Assembly (NCBI GenBank): GCA_015709715.1
Contig: CP054184.1
Coordinates: 1,287,001-1,351,000 of the forward strand
Source of the DNA: Nitrospira sp.
GTDB taxonomy: Bacteria; Nitrospirota; Nitrospiria; Nitrospirales; Nitrospiraceae
Direction of reading: 5' to 3'
Length of the DNA: 64,000 bases
The translations under genes were made by a program, and so were the position numbers. Shown here in pieces: positions 47,555 to 56,821 of this stretch (position 1 is the stretch's first letter; each line of letters opens with the position of its first letter). The notes under the pieces were generated by a model. That model was not told the origin of the DNA and made no database searches. It was given only the letters and a program-made list of their open reading frames with translations.

Positions 47555-48394
47555 TCATGATTTTAAGAGATAAGGTTCCCAAAACCCGCGATCATACCTC
47601 GGCCAGGCATGACACCCGAAAGGGAGGCGCTGTTGATTCAACGTGAAACAGGCCCGTGGCGCAACCTCGAAAGCGAACCTCAGCCCCACGTCGAAAGGCG
47701 CGACCCTGAAGTCCGGGTAGTACCGCACGGCCTCGTCAGCCCAGAAATGGTCCTCATTCCTGGTTCCGTCCGGACGAAGATGCCATTGCCGCACCTCTCG
47801 CGAAACTCCATTGAAGTGCTTGATGTGCTTGAACCACTTCCTCGGGAGATGCCACCATTGCGCGTATACGGGCTTTCCCGCCGTGATTCGTTGCCAATAG
47901 ATCTCGGGGTCGATCCAGTACCGATCGGAGGATAACACCTTGAGAAAACTCGACACCTTCCTGAGCGAGAACCCGCCGTTTCCGACACGCTGAGTGCCCA
48001 CCCAAGGACTGTCGTCACACTGCATCCAGGGAGCGCCGATGTAATCGAGGTCGGTTGCACACCACTCCGCCAGTTGATCTGAGAAGACCAAAGCATCGAG
48101 CTGATAGATCAACAGGTACCGGTATGCCCGGAAGGTTTCATAGAACATCGGCGAGAGCATCAGTTTGGCATTGGCGATGGCGCTCCCGAAATACGTATCG
48201 GCAAATCGCTGGATGTGGAAACCAGGCCGCGCGATCCTCAGACTCTGGGGAACCACAAGGAACTTGTCGTACGCTCCAAGAAAATGCTCCACGTGACGGA
48301 AAGAAATCTCCTCGTCCGCCGTGAACTCGGCCCGGCTATAGCCCGGAACCACGACCGCCACGGAAGGTCGGCCCTGAAGAGATTCGGTTTTCAT
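47555..48394 (-). CDS. DUF5672-family protein, likely glycan-modifying
   Basis: 279 aa from ATG 48394, preceded by AAGGTGG; an ATG at 48436 would overlap the deacetylase gene. The block YRYLLIYQLDALVFSDQLAE, then WCATDLDYIGAPWM and VGNGGFSLRKV, is diagnostic for DUF5672. Similar sequences occur in glycosyltransferase-like proteins of glycan loci. The D-x-D-like pattern LDAL is compatible with nucleotide-sugar binding but is not proof. It lies between wzm and a deacetylase gene. Confidence 0.8.
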   Translation of the reverse strand: MKTESLQGRPSVAVVVPGYSRAEFTADEEISFRHVEHFLGAYDKFLVVPQSLRIARPGFHIQRFADTYFGSAIANAKLMLSPMFYETFRAYRYLLIYQLDALVFSDQLAEWCATDLDYIGAPWMQCDDSPWVGTQRVGNGGFSLRKVSSFLKVLSSDRYWIDPEIYWQRITAGKPVYAQWWHLPRKWFKHIKHFNGVSREVRQWHLRPDGTRNEDHFWADEAVRYYPDFRVAPFDVGLRFAFEVAPRACFTLNQQRLPFGCHAWPRYDRGFWEPYLLKS

Positions 48395-48405
48395 GCGTTC
48401 CACCT

Positions 48406-49137
48406 TCAAGCCCTTACCGCCGACTTCTTGAACCAAAAGGTGCGTCTGGGAGCGCCGGAAGCAAGCAACTCCGGAACAGTCACAAATCGATATCGCCCAC
48501 TCAACCGGTCTAACACGGTCTCCAATGCCTGGAGCATCGCACGGCGATCGGGCCAGGCCCGATGCTCTGGATCGGTCTCATGCGCAGCCACGCCCTTGTC
48601 AAACAAGGTGTCATGCAACAACACGATGGCTCCCGGCTCGACCATTTCCAACAGATAGCGACTCAGCACGGCGGGGTCCGACTCGTGCCAATCTCCGCTG
48701 TTCACGCTCCACCCAACGACTTCATAGCCCATCAACCCCGCCTCTATGCGAGCGAGTACCGTCTGCTCGCCGTAAGGAGGCCGAAAGAGCCTGGTCTGCA
48801 TGGGCCGAAGCGCATGCGCAGCATCCCGCAGTTGCCGACGCCGCTCTCGACTCGAGAGCCCGGGCAAGGCCCGATGATCCCATGAGTGACTACCAATCGC
48901 ATGACCGGCAGCCACGATCCGGTGGACTAGATCGGGATGGGACGCCGCGGCCTGCCCGACCAAAAAAAACGTCCCTCGTGCCTTGTACTTTTCGAGGAGG
49001 GCCAGGACCAAGGGCGTCTGCTCAGGATCAGGGCCATCATCGAACGTGAGGGCAGCAACGGATTCATGGGTCACCACGTGGGTGACGCTCCCCAATACTT
49101 TCCTCACGGCTGCGGAGATCACCGTTCGGGGATTCAT
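48406..49137 (-). CDS. Polysaccharide deacetylase, CE4 family
   Basis: 243 aa. The NodB fold is shown by TFDDGPDPEQT (motif 1, catalytic and metal Asp), GSHSWDH (motif 2, metal His pair), LFRPPYGEQT (motif 3) and the C-terminal IVLLHDTLF. It removes N-acetyl groups from a sugar polymer. A clear signal peptide is missing, although the N-terminus is mildly hydrophobic, so it may act in the cytosol on the lipid-linked glycan. Confidence 0.9.
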   Translation of the reverse strand: MNPRTVISAAVRKVLGSVTHVVTHESVAALTFDDGPDPEQTPLVLALLEKYKARGTFFLVGQAAASHPDLVHRIVAAGHAIGSHSWDHRALPGLSSRERRRQLRDAAHALRPMQTRLFRPPYGEQTVLARIEAGLMGYEVVGWSVNSGDWHESDPAVLSRYLLEMVEPGAIVLLHDTLFDKGVAAHETDPEHRAWPDRRAMLQALETVLDRLSGRYRFVTVPELLASGAPRRTFWFKKSAVRA

Positions 49138-49152
49138 GCGACCTGCCTTCCT

Positions 49153-50028
49153 CTACTCAGCCATGACGGGAGGCGCCCCGAAGCGAATGCTCCCCTTGAG
49201 CAAGCCCATCAGCCGCCCCACCCGCCACGCCAGCAAGGTCTTCCCCTCGGCGGTGCGCATCAATTCCGGGATTCGTCTCATGACGCATCGCCAAGACTGT
49301 AGGTAAGCGCGCCACCGCCACAATTCCCACGCCGGCGGAGCACCGTACTTTTTGTACAAATACACTTCATATTCTGCATACCGAGATGCTTGGGTATACA
49401 CTCCGCCTGAAGTAGCTCGCAGACGACAATGGAGCACGGCACTGGGCACGAACTCCAACGGCTTCGCCTGTTGCTGAAGCCGCATACAGTAATCGATGTC
49501 TTCGCACACGAGGATGGACTCGTCAAATCCCCCGATCGCATGATGGAGTGACCGTTTGACCCCGAGCGTTCCCGCGCCGGCGTGCGGGAATGGCAAGAAG
49601 CTGAACCGCTGCAGTCCGTCAACTTGTGTCCGGTCCCTGGCAGCTCGAGCCGAGAGAGAATTGAGCCTCTCAAAATCGAGGCGGGATGCGACGAAATCAT
49701 GATCTCGCAAGGCGGATTCCATCGCCACAGCCCACCCCTGGGCCGGAAGGTCATCGGCATCACAAAAAAGAAGGCTTTCCCCGGCGGCGGCATAAGCACC
49801 GACGTTTCTCGCATGGGAAGCACCACGACGCGCCGCCGCTTGAACGACTTTCAAACAAGGGATGCGCCCTCGGTAACGCTCAATTCGTTTGAGCGTCTCA
49901 TCGGTCGACCCATTGTCGGCCAGGATGATTTCCCATTCGCCGGGCCAGACCTGCTCGCACAGCGCCTGCAAGAGATCCTCGATCGTCTGCGCAGCATTCA
50001 AACAGGGGACGATCACGCTCAGTTTCAT
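49153..50028 (-). CDS. Glycosyltransferase family 2
   Basis: 291 aa from ATG 50028; a start at 50076 would add 16 residues and overlap the neighbour. The GT-A fold is shown by LSVIVPCLNAAQTIEDLLQA, IILADNGSTDETL and the D-x-D motif FCDADDLPAQGWA. A later VCEDIDYCMRLQQQA follows the ED motif of inverting GT2 enzymes. It adds a sugar to the glycan of this locus. Donor and acceptor cannot be read from the sequence. Confidence 0.9.
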   Translation of the reverse strand: MKLSVIVPCLNAAQTIEDLLQALCEQVWPGEWEIILADNGSTDETLKRIERYRGRIPCLKVVQAAARRGASHARNVGAYAAAGESLLFCDADDLPAQGWAVAMESALRDHDFVASRLDFERLNSLSARAARDRTQVDGLQRFSFLPFPHAGAGTLGVKRSLHHAIGGFDESILVCEDIDYCMRLQQQAKPLEFVPSAVLHCRLRATSGGVYTQASRYAEYEVYLYKKYGAPPAWELWRWRAYLQSWRCVMRRIPELMRTAEGKTLLAWRVGRLMGLLKGSIRFGAPPVMAE

Positions 50029-50065
50029 ACGAGGCCTGCTTCCAACACGTTCCGCCTGTCGCGAA

Positions 50066-51340
50066 TCAGCGAGCACTCTTGGAGACGGCTTGCTCCGTTT
50101 CTCTGATATCCGGCGGCAAGAGCGCCAGCCGACAGGCCTGAGCGAAACGCCCGCGTCGCACCCAGCGGCTGGGGTCGTACAATAGCGCGCTCAACGCCAC
50201 CACCTTGGCCATCCGTGGTGAGCCACCCCGAAGGCTCACAGCCGTCGCGATCAACAAATCTCCCAAGAGCCGCCGCATACGAAATCCCAGCGCCCACGTT
50301 TTTCCAGAGAGTTCTCGTGCAATCTCTCTCCAGAACATCCTGACAGCGGCGACTGGATGGGGAGATGCAGCCGCGAGCGCCCCAGACACCCGATTCAACC
50401 ATTCGATGACAGCCGGCTCTTCCAGCAGCCACGGAGCCTCCCGGAGAGATCGGAGCAGATGGTCATGGGTGGGTTTCAATCCTCCACCGGACCACCATCG
50501 CTGATGGGCGATGCTGGCACAGACCGCAGCACGCGCCTTTCGCCTTACCCGATTCGCCTCGGCCGTATCGGGGAGTTTTTTAAGAGCCTTCTCGACAATC
50601 GCCGGCAACTGCTGCTCATTGGTGCCATCGGCAATCGTGCTGTACCATAAACCTTGCTGGGAATACCTTCCTCGAGCCACCGGTCCCCCTGACAGGAACA
50701 TCCAAGGAGTCAGCGCGGCAATTCGGAGCGCCATGTCATAGTGCTCCATGCCGGCCTTTGTCTCATCAAAAAAACCCGCGCGCTCAAATAGGTCCCGTCG
50801 AACCAACCAAGTGGGCGGATGCAGGAAATCATCCGTTCTCGTCACGAATTCTTCGAACACCTGCCCGGAAGGTCCCCACTCGGGCCACAATAGCAGCGGA
50901 ACCTCGCCACCCGTTACGACACTTTGCCCATATACCACACCGATTTCAGGGTGCGCTTCCAAGATTGGCACCTGTATCATCAACTTGTGCGTGAGGAACT
51001 CATCATCGTCGTCCAGCAACGCCACATATTTTCCCCGCGCGCGCCTGATCCCGGCGTTGCGGGCGCCCGAGGCTCCGCTGTTTTTTGCCAGGCGGATGTA
51101 CTGCACCTGAGGAAACTCCGCTACCACGAGCGCCGTGTCATCTGGAGAGCAGTCGTCCACGACGATGATTTCCACATCGAACCACTCGCCGGCCTTTTCC
51201 TGCGCCAATGCCGAGCGAATGGCGTTCCTGAGGAGCGATGCGCGCTTGTACGTAGGTATGACGATGCTTACCAGCGGGCGGGCCGGAATGGCGTCGGCCA
51301 TCGCCCCATCGGGTTCGACCTCTGTCACTCGCTCACGCAT
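50066..51340 (-). CDS. Glycosyltransferase family 2 with long C-terminal helical region
   Basis: 424 aa from ATG 51340, chosen because GGAG lies 6 nt upstream. The GT-A part (about 20-270) has VSIVIPTYKRASLLRNAIRS, IIVVDDCSPDDTALV and VALLDDDDEF (D-x-D). The last 130 residues are helical and rich in Arg and Leu, and may bind the membrane. It is 26 nt after the oxidoreductase gene, so in the same transcript. Confidence 0.9.
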   Translation of the reverse strand: MRERVTEVEPDGAMADAIPARPLVSIVIPTYKRASLLRNAIRSALAQEKAGEWFDVEIIVVDDCSPDDTALVVAEFPQVQYIRLAKNSGASGARNAGIRRARGKYVALLDDDDEFLTHKLMIQVPILEAHPEIGVVYGQSVVTGGEVPLLLWPEWGPSGQVFEEFVTRTDDFLHPPTWLVRRDLFERAGFFDETKAGMEHYDMALRIAALTPWMFLSGGPVARGRYSQQGLWYSTIADGTNEQQLPAIVEKALKKLPDTAEANRVRRKARAAVCASIAHQRWWSGGGLKPTHDHLLRSLREAPWLLEEPAVIEWLNRVSGALAAASPHPVAAVRMFWREIARELSGKTWALGFRMRRLLGDLLIATAVSLRGGSPRMAKVVALSALLYDPSRWVRRGRFAQACRLALLPPDIRETEQAVSKSAR

Positions 51341-51366
51341 ACCATGCTCCACGCAGTACCCTCCTC

Positions 51367-52512
51367 TCAATCCCGCCAATACCCAAGCGGTCGGTTTTCA
51401 TTGTTTGCGGAAGAAGGCTGAGACACCGTCGGCAGGGAATCACTCCCCAGTTGAATCCACCCTGGGCGGTAGGACGCTTGCAGCACGGCCGTCAACGCTC
51501 GTTGGACGGCAAGGCCATCATAAAAAGAGGCATCCACGTGAGGGTTAAGTTTGCCTCGGATACAGGCATCCACGAAGCTGTGCATCATGACGGGAAGGCA
51601 ATGCGGTTTGCCGTCCGATGCAGGGTCCGGCAACGACAAGTTTTTCCACTCTGTCTGACCGGGAGTCGACACTTTCAGCGTATCCACCGATCCTCTACTC
51701 AGTGAGGCCCTCAGTGCACCCTCCCGTCCAATCACTTCGATAAACGCTTTGTCTCCGAGAGTGGGTGTGGCGCGGCTGGCAAACCATTGCCCACGCAGAG
51801 CGTTCTCGCAGATGAACCACCCACCGGCGATATCATCTGTCTCAACATCTGTGAGTCGTCCTGTCAGGCGGTCGACTCCCTCACGCGGGATCAAGGTCGT
51901 GAACCCCGTCACCGCTTCAATGGGGTCCAACACGAAATTAACTAAGTCGAACAAGTGAGATCCGACGTCGTAAAGCACTCCGGCTCCCGCCCAACTCAGC
52001 TTCTCTCGAAAACCGATCAGAGAATCCGGATGAAGACCTTGCCACGAATCGAACTCGATGCGCACGTAATGCGGCTGCCCAACATCACCCTGGCGGAGTC
52101 GACGTCGCAGCTCTTGAACGCCGTAGAGATAGCGGAATGTAAACGCAACCTGGTGGACCCTCTCAGTCGCCTCGGCCGCACGAACCATATCGAGGGCTTC
52201 CCCGACACTGATGCCCAGCGGCTTTTCACACAGCACATGTTTTCCGGCAGCGAGCGCAGCCTTCGCTTGACGTGCATGAAACACGTTGGGAGTCGCGATA
52301 GTCACGGCATCGATATCGGCTCGCGCGCACAACATCTCATAATCTGTGGTGGTCTCAGGCACGTTCAGTCGGCCGGCCATGGCCTGCGTGCGGTCATGAT
52401 CGCGCCCGCAGAGCATCACCACCTCTGCTTGCGGATGAGATTGCAAGCCGGGGACGTGACAGGTTTCGGCAAACGCTCCGGTTCCGATCACGCCGATACG
52501 TAGTTTCTTCAT
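51367..52512 (-). CDS. Gfo/Idh/MocA-family oxidoreductase
   Basis: 381 aa from ATG 52512. The NAD(P)-binding fold starts LRIGVIGTGAFAETCHVPGL and continues with the typical CEKPLGISVGEALDMV. The C-terminal domain, with GAGVLYDVGSHLFDLVNFVL, carries the conserved D-x-G-x-H. Such enzymes oxidise or reduce nucleotide sugars or sugars. In this place it likely makes a modified sugar for the exported glycan. It appears to be the first gene of the locus. Confidence 0.9.
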   Translation of the reverse strand: MKKLRIGVIGTGAFAETCHVPGLQSHPQAEVVMLCGRDHDRTQAMAGRLNVPETTTDYEMLCARADIDAVTIATPNVFHARQAKAALAAGKHVLCEKPLGISVGEALDMVRAAEATERVHQVAFTFRYLYGVQELRRRLRQGDVGQPHYVRIEFDSWQGLHPDSLIGFREKLSWAGAGVLYDVGSHLFDLVNFVLDPIEAVTGFTTLIPREGVDRLTGRLTDVETDDIAGGWFICENALRGQWFASRATPTLGDKAFIEVIGREGALRASLSRGSVDTLKVSTPGQTEWKNLSLPDPASDGKPHCLPVMMHSFVDACIRGKLNPHVDASFYDGLAVQRALTAVLQASYRPGWIQLGSDSLPTVSQPSSANNENRPLGYWRD

Positions 52513-52765
52513 GTAGGACGACGGATGCGATTCGACCCTTGCGTATGCCAGCCGGCCCGCCATGGAGCGATGCCCCTGCACGGACAGGCCTATCTCTCAT
52601 CACTGACGGGAGCTGTCGAATGTGGAACGCCTTGGAGGATCGCACGTGATCCCGTGAGGGGAAAATAAGGAATACCCTGAGAAGTCGCTCAATCACACCT
52701 GAGGAAGTCGGGAGGGGCAGAGGATGGGGGCGAAACGGATAAACATCACAACAGCATGTAATAAC

Positions 52766-53419
52766 TCATGAATCTGTCCGCACGAGTCCGGTTCTGATCG
52801 CCAGGCGAACCAGGCCCGGGACGTCGTGGATCTCCAGTCGCTCCATCAACTGTGCCCGGTGGGTCTCAACCGTCTTGACGCTCAGGTCGAGGCGTTGCGC
52901 AATCTGCTTAGTTGACCAGCCCTCCGCGATGAGTTGGAGTATCTCGCGCTGGCGCCCAGTCAGACGACCCAGGGGCCCGAGTTGTGAATCGTCCTGCCGG
53001 CGATACGCATCCAAGGTAAATTTGACGACAGAGGGGGTCAAATAGGTCTCGCCTCGGCAGACTGTCTTGATGGCCAGTTCAAGTTCGGCACGATCGGCAT
53101 CTTTAAGCAGGTACCCTGCGGCGCCGGCACGAAGCGCTTCTTTGAGATATTCTTCGTTCGTGTACATCGACAGCATCAGCACCCGCGTTTGCGGGCACTC
53201 CTGCCGCATCCGGATCGTGGCCTCAAGCCCGTTCATCTCCGGCATGGCGATATCCATCAGCACCACCTCCGGTTCGCGTTCCTTTGCGATTCTCAAGGCG
53301 TCACGCCCATTGCTGACTTCATCGATCACCTGGATACCGTCCAACTTTTCCAACAAGGCGCGGAACCCGGCCCGTACCAGGGTATGATCGTCCGCCAGCA
53401 GCACCCTCACTTTTTTCAT
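52766..53419 (-). CDS. NarL/FixJ-type response regulator
   Basis: 217 aa. The receiver has the acidic pair in VLLADDHTLVRAGFR and the phosphoacceptor Asp56 in VVLMDIAMPEMNGLE. A LuxR-type helix-turn-helix has GRLTGRQREILQLIAEGWST and LSVKTVETHRAQLMERL. It overlaps the kinase gene by 4 nt, so the two are translationally coupled and form a cognate pair. The target genes are not known. Confidence 0.95.
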   Translation of the reverse strand: MKKVRVLLADDHTLVRAGFRALLEKLDGIQVIDEVSNGRDALRIAKEREPEVVLMDIAMPEMNGLEATIRMRQECPQTRVLMLSMYTNEEYLKEALRAGAAGYLLKDADRAELELAIKTVCRGETYLTPSVVKFTLDAYRRQDDSQLGPLGRLTGRQREILQLIAEGWSTKQIAQRLDLSVKTVETHRAQLMERLEIHDVPGLVRLAIRTGLVRTDS

Positions 53420-54966
53420 GTTGGAGCATTCTCCCCGAGCCGTGGTTCTGGTTTGGTCGGGAACAGGGCTCGGATTTCAGTCCCCTCACCTGGTGTGGAG
53501 TGGACTGCAAACTCCCCTCCGGCAAGACGGACCCGTTCTTCCATACCGGATAACCCGATGCTGGTTCCCGCATGCGCCCTATTGCGAATGTCTTGTAGGT
53601 CGAACCCAATTCCTCCGTCACGTATCACCAGCACCACCTCACGGGTCCCGAATTCCAGGCGCACCTCTACCCATTCGGCCCGGGAATGACGAGCCACATT
53701 GGTCAGTGCCTCTTGAGCCAATCGAAAGCAAGCGATTTCGATCTCAGGGGAGGGCCTGGTCACCGCACCCTCGGCGCTGAATCGCAGTTCCCAACCGGCC
53801 CGCTCGGCCTGTCTTCCGGCGTACCACCGGAGTGCGGGAACCAGCCCCAACTCATCCAATAAGGACGGCCGCAGATCCAAGGCCAGGCTTCGAACCCTTT
53901 GCAGCACTTGGGCAAGGATTTCCAGGCTGTCCGCAATTTGTTCCTCAACGTGCTCACAATTCGGTAGGGTACGCAGTTCGCGCAAATTCAACTTCATGGC
54001 CGTTAGCGCCTGACCGATTTCATCGTGTAGATCTCTGGCGATCGCGCGCCGTTCTGACTCTTGAATTTCCATCAACCGACGGGAGAGGACACGCAACCGT
54101 TCATTCGCCTCACTGAGCGCAGCGGTCCGTTCGTCCACGCGACGTTCGAGTTCCTCATGCGCCACCTTCAGCGCCTCCTGCGCCCGTTTCTGTTCCGTAA
54201 TGTCCGTATTTAGTTCCAAGCTGCCGGTGGGTCGCCCCTGCGAATCCCGAAGCAAGGTCCAGCGGCTTGACACCGTAATCGTCCGGCCATCGCGCGTGGT
54301 ATGGATGAGTTCCCCGGTCCAGAACCCGCCCTCGAGAAACAGCTGTTTGATCTCCTCCAACGGGCGCGGAAATCGAGTCCGCAGAAAGTGATGGATATAG
54401 GCCCCCAGCGCCGCCTCCGCTGTCCATCCATAGAGCCGGACGGCTCCATCGTTCCAATAGGTAATGGTATCGCGATCCAGATCCCGCACGAGAATCGCAT
54501 CGTTGGCCAAGTGAAGAAGTTCGGCTTGGTGCCGTAGCAATTCTTCCGCACCCACCTGTTTGTCTTTGTCCCGCACGACGAGGCAATAGCCGATCACATT
54601 TCCCGATGTATCCGGCACCGGACACACCGTGAGGAGCACGGGACGTCGATGACCATCACGGTGTACGTAGATCCACTCTTCCTGAGAGACCTGACCGATC
54701 CTCGCTCTTGCCACAATGGCGTCAAACCGATCCGCAATCAGGGCCTCGGCCTGAAGAACGCCCGCGTCCATACGCCCCGCCAATTCGGCAGGATCATGAA
54801 ACAAGGTAGGCGTCAGTTGACCGATCACGGCATCCGCCGCGATGTCCAACAATCTCTCGGCGGCGGGATTGAGACTTGTGATCACACCATCCGGCGCGGT
54901 CGTAATCACGGCTGGTTGGGTATCTTCGACACCGCTCAGCTCGACCACTTCAGCCTCCGCTCGCAA
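53416..54966 (-). CDS. Soluble PAS-PAS histidine kinase, NarX-like
   Basis: 516 aa with a TTG start. Two PAS domains (about 15-135 and 145-265) are followed by a coiled coil and the HisKA_3 motif RAIARDLHDEIGQALTAMKL. The ATP-binding domain has the N box EALTNVARHSRAEW and the G box IGLSGMEERVRLAGGEF. No membrane segment is present, so it senses a cytosolic signal. It feeds the response regulator at 52766. Confidence 0.93.
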   Translation of the reverse strand: MRAEAEVVELSGVEDTQPAVITTAPDGVITSLNPAAERLLDIAADAVIGQLTPTLFHDPAELAGRMDAGVLQAEALIADRFDAIVARARIGQVSQEEWIYVHRDGHRRPVLLTVCPVPDTSGNVIGYCLVVRDKDKQVGAEELLRHQAELLHLANDAILVRDLDRDTITYWNDGAVRLYGWTAEAALGAYIHHFLRTRFPRPLEEIKQLFLEGGFWTGELIHTTRDGRTITVSSRWTLLRDSQGRPTGSLELNTDITEQKRAQEALKVAHEELERRVDERTAALSEANERLRVLSRRLMEIQESERRAIARDLHDEIGQALTAMKLNLRELRTLPNCEHVEEQIADSLEILAQVLQRVRSLALDLRPSLLDELGLVPALRWYAGRQAERAGWELRFSAEGAVTRPSPEIEIACFRLAQEALTNVARHSRAEWVEVRLEFGTREVVLVIRDGGIGFDLQDIRNRAHAGTSIGLSGMEERVRLAGGEFAVHSTPGEGTEIRALFPTKPEPRLGENAPT

Positions 54967-55114
54967 CTCTACTTTCCGGCCCGTTCTTACCCAGAGTGGC
55001 AGGATAATTGGATGATACTACAGCCATCTCAACGAAGCGATGAGACGACCAGGAGTGGCGATGGCCGGAGAGAGCCCTTGTGTGCTTTAGACGAGACATC
55101 GGCTGCCGTAGGTG

Positions 55115-56026
55115 CTACTCCGCCTGTTGCAGGCGACTCGATTGCCGGCCGACCAGCCAGACGCCGGCCAATATCAACACGATACCGGCGATTTCCCGCA
55201 GGCCGATCGCCTCGCCGAGCACGAGGGCCGACAGCAGCAGCGCTGAGACTGGAATGAGGTTCACGAAAATGCCCGCTCGAGAGGGGCCGACCCCCTTCAC
55301 CCCATACAACCAGGCCTGCTGGCCCAGCGCCGTCGCAAACACGATCAGGTAGAGCAGGGCCAGCCAACCGGAGAGCGGCACGGAGTCGGCTCCGCTGACC
55401 GACAGTTTCTGATCCGTCCATAACAGCGGAATCTGCAAGAGGAGAGACACCAGCAGGGTCGTCCAGTTCACCGTCAGCGGAGAAAGCCGCTCCATGACTT
55501 CGCGCCCGCCGATGGAATAGAGGGCCCAGCTGACCAGTCCCAGCAGCACCAGCGTGCCACCGAGCCAGGGATTGGCTCCGGCCGGAAGGTTTCCCCCCAG
55601 ACCGGAGACCAGGGCAACACCGGCAAAAGACACCGTACAGCCGGCCGCTACGGTCCTGAAGGGGATGTCGCGCACCAACAGCGAGGAAAGTAGGGCCGTG
55701 ATCGCCGGACTCGCGCCGATAATGACACCGGCCGTCGAGGCGCCGATATATCGCAGACCGAACAACGTGCAGAGGTGGTTGCCCAGCACGCCCAGGCCCA
55801 GAAGGGACAAGAGTTTCACATCACGAACAGTCAGTCGGGCGCGATGCCCCTCGGTCAGCCACCAGAGGGGAATCAAAATCGCCAAGGCACCCGCGCCCCG
55901 CAGCACGGAGGTCTCCACCGCCGAAAAGGCCCCCAGCGCCATTTTCTGGCCCACGATGGAACCGCCCCAGACTAAGGCCGATGTAGTGAGCGCGGCATAG
56001 GCGGCAGCCGCCGTCGGCTTCTCCAT
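55115..56026 (-). CDS. EamA-family (DMT superfamily) transporter
   Basis: 303 aa from ATG 56026. Ten hydrophobic segments and two EamA repeats are visible, with ALVWGGSIVGQKMALGAFSA in the first and VFATALGQQAWLYGVKGVGP in the second. Members export amino acids, metabolites or drugs through the inner membrane. The substrate is not indicated. It follows the O-methyltransferase gene by 47 nt on the same strand. Confidence 0.92.
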   Translation of the reverse strand: MEKPTAAAAYAALTTSALVWGGSIVGQKMALGAFSAVETSVLRGAGALAILIPLWWLTEGHRARLTVRDVKLLSLLGLGVLGNHLCTLFGLRYIGASTAGVIIGASPAITALLSSLLVRDIPFRTVAAGCTVSFAGVALVSGLGGNLPAGANPWLGGTLVLLGLVSWALYSIGGREVMERLSPLTVNWTTLLVSLLLQIPLLWTDQKLSVSGADSVPLSGWLALLYLIVFATALGQQAWLYGVKGVGPSRAGIFVNLIPVSALLLSALVLGEAIGLREIAGIVLILAGVWLVGRQSSRLQQAE

Positions 56027-56073
56027 GGACTCGATCCTTCGTCGATCGTTCCGCAAAGGACTTGCCGCGACCG

Positions 56074-56736
56074 TCACGGCGCCGCCTGAGGCGGCGGTTT
56101 CGGCGTGATGACCCAGAGGCCATCCCGAATCGTCGCCATCACGGCGGTAACCCCTGCATCCTCTCTGACAACACGATTCAATTCCTGGATCGCGGCGGTT
56201 CGGTCGTCGGGCGGCGGATCGAGCAACACGTCCCCTCCCCACAAGACATTGTCGATGAGAATGAGGCCACGCGGCGACAGCAGTTCCCTCGCAAGGCGGT
56301 AATAGTTCACATAGTTCACCTTATCCGCGTCGATAAAGATCAGGTCACACGGCCCGTCCAACGCTGCCATGGTCTCAAGGGCCGGCCCCATACGCACCTC
56401 GATCTTCTGTCCGTGGGGCGATTGCGCAAAGTAGCGCCGCGCGACCGCCGCCGCTTCCTGATCGATCTCGCACGTCACCACGCGCCCATCGTCGGCCAAT
56501 GCCTCGGCGAAACACAGGGCGCTGTAGCCGGTGAACATTCCGATCTCCAACACCCGTCTCGCCTGTACCACGCGCGTCATCATATGGAGAAAGGCCCCTT
56601 CCAGCGGCCCTACGAGCATGCGGGCATACTCCATAGTACGCTCGGTCTCTTCGCGCAGGGCCCGGCGCGCCGGGGATTCCGGCAAGGAATGGGCGGCAGC
56701 ATAAGCGTCGATCTTCTCGGCAATGAGATCAGTCAT
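56074..56736 (-). CDS. O-methyltransferase, family 3 (CCoAOMT-like)
   Basis: 220 aa from ATG 56736. The SAM-binding motif is VLEIGMFTGYSALCFAEALA, followed by GRVVTCEIDQEA and DLIFIDADKVNYVNYYRLAR with the metal-binding Asp. The ending DNVLWGGDVLLDP is typical. It transfers methyl groups to catechol-like or other hydroxyl substrates; the substrate here is unknown. It is divergent from the M32 peptidase gene. Confidence 0.92.
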   Translation of the reverse strand: MTDLIAEKIDAYAAAHSLPESPARRALREETERTMEYARMLVGPLEGAFLHMMTRVVQARRVLEIGMFTGYSALCFAEALADDGRVVTCEIDQEAAAVARRYFAQSPHGQKIEVRMGPALETMAALDGPCDLIFIDADKVNYVNYYRLARELLSPRGLILIDNVLWGGDVLLDPPPDDRTAAIQELNRVVREDAGVTAVMATIRDGLWVITPKPPPQAAP

Positions 56737-56821
56737 CGGTTTCACTCGGCGTGAGAGTTGTGCGACAATCCGCAAGACCGCGCGATCATACCATGGACAC
56801 ATCAGCAGAAGGAGCAAGAAG

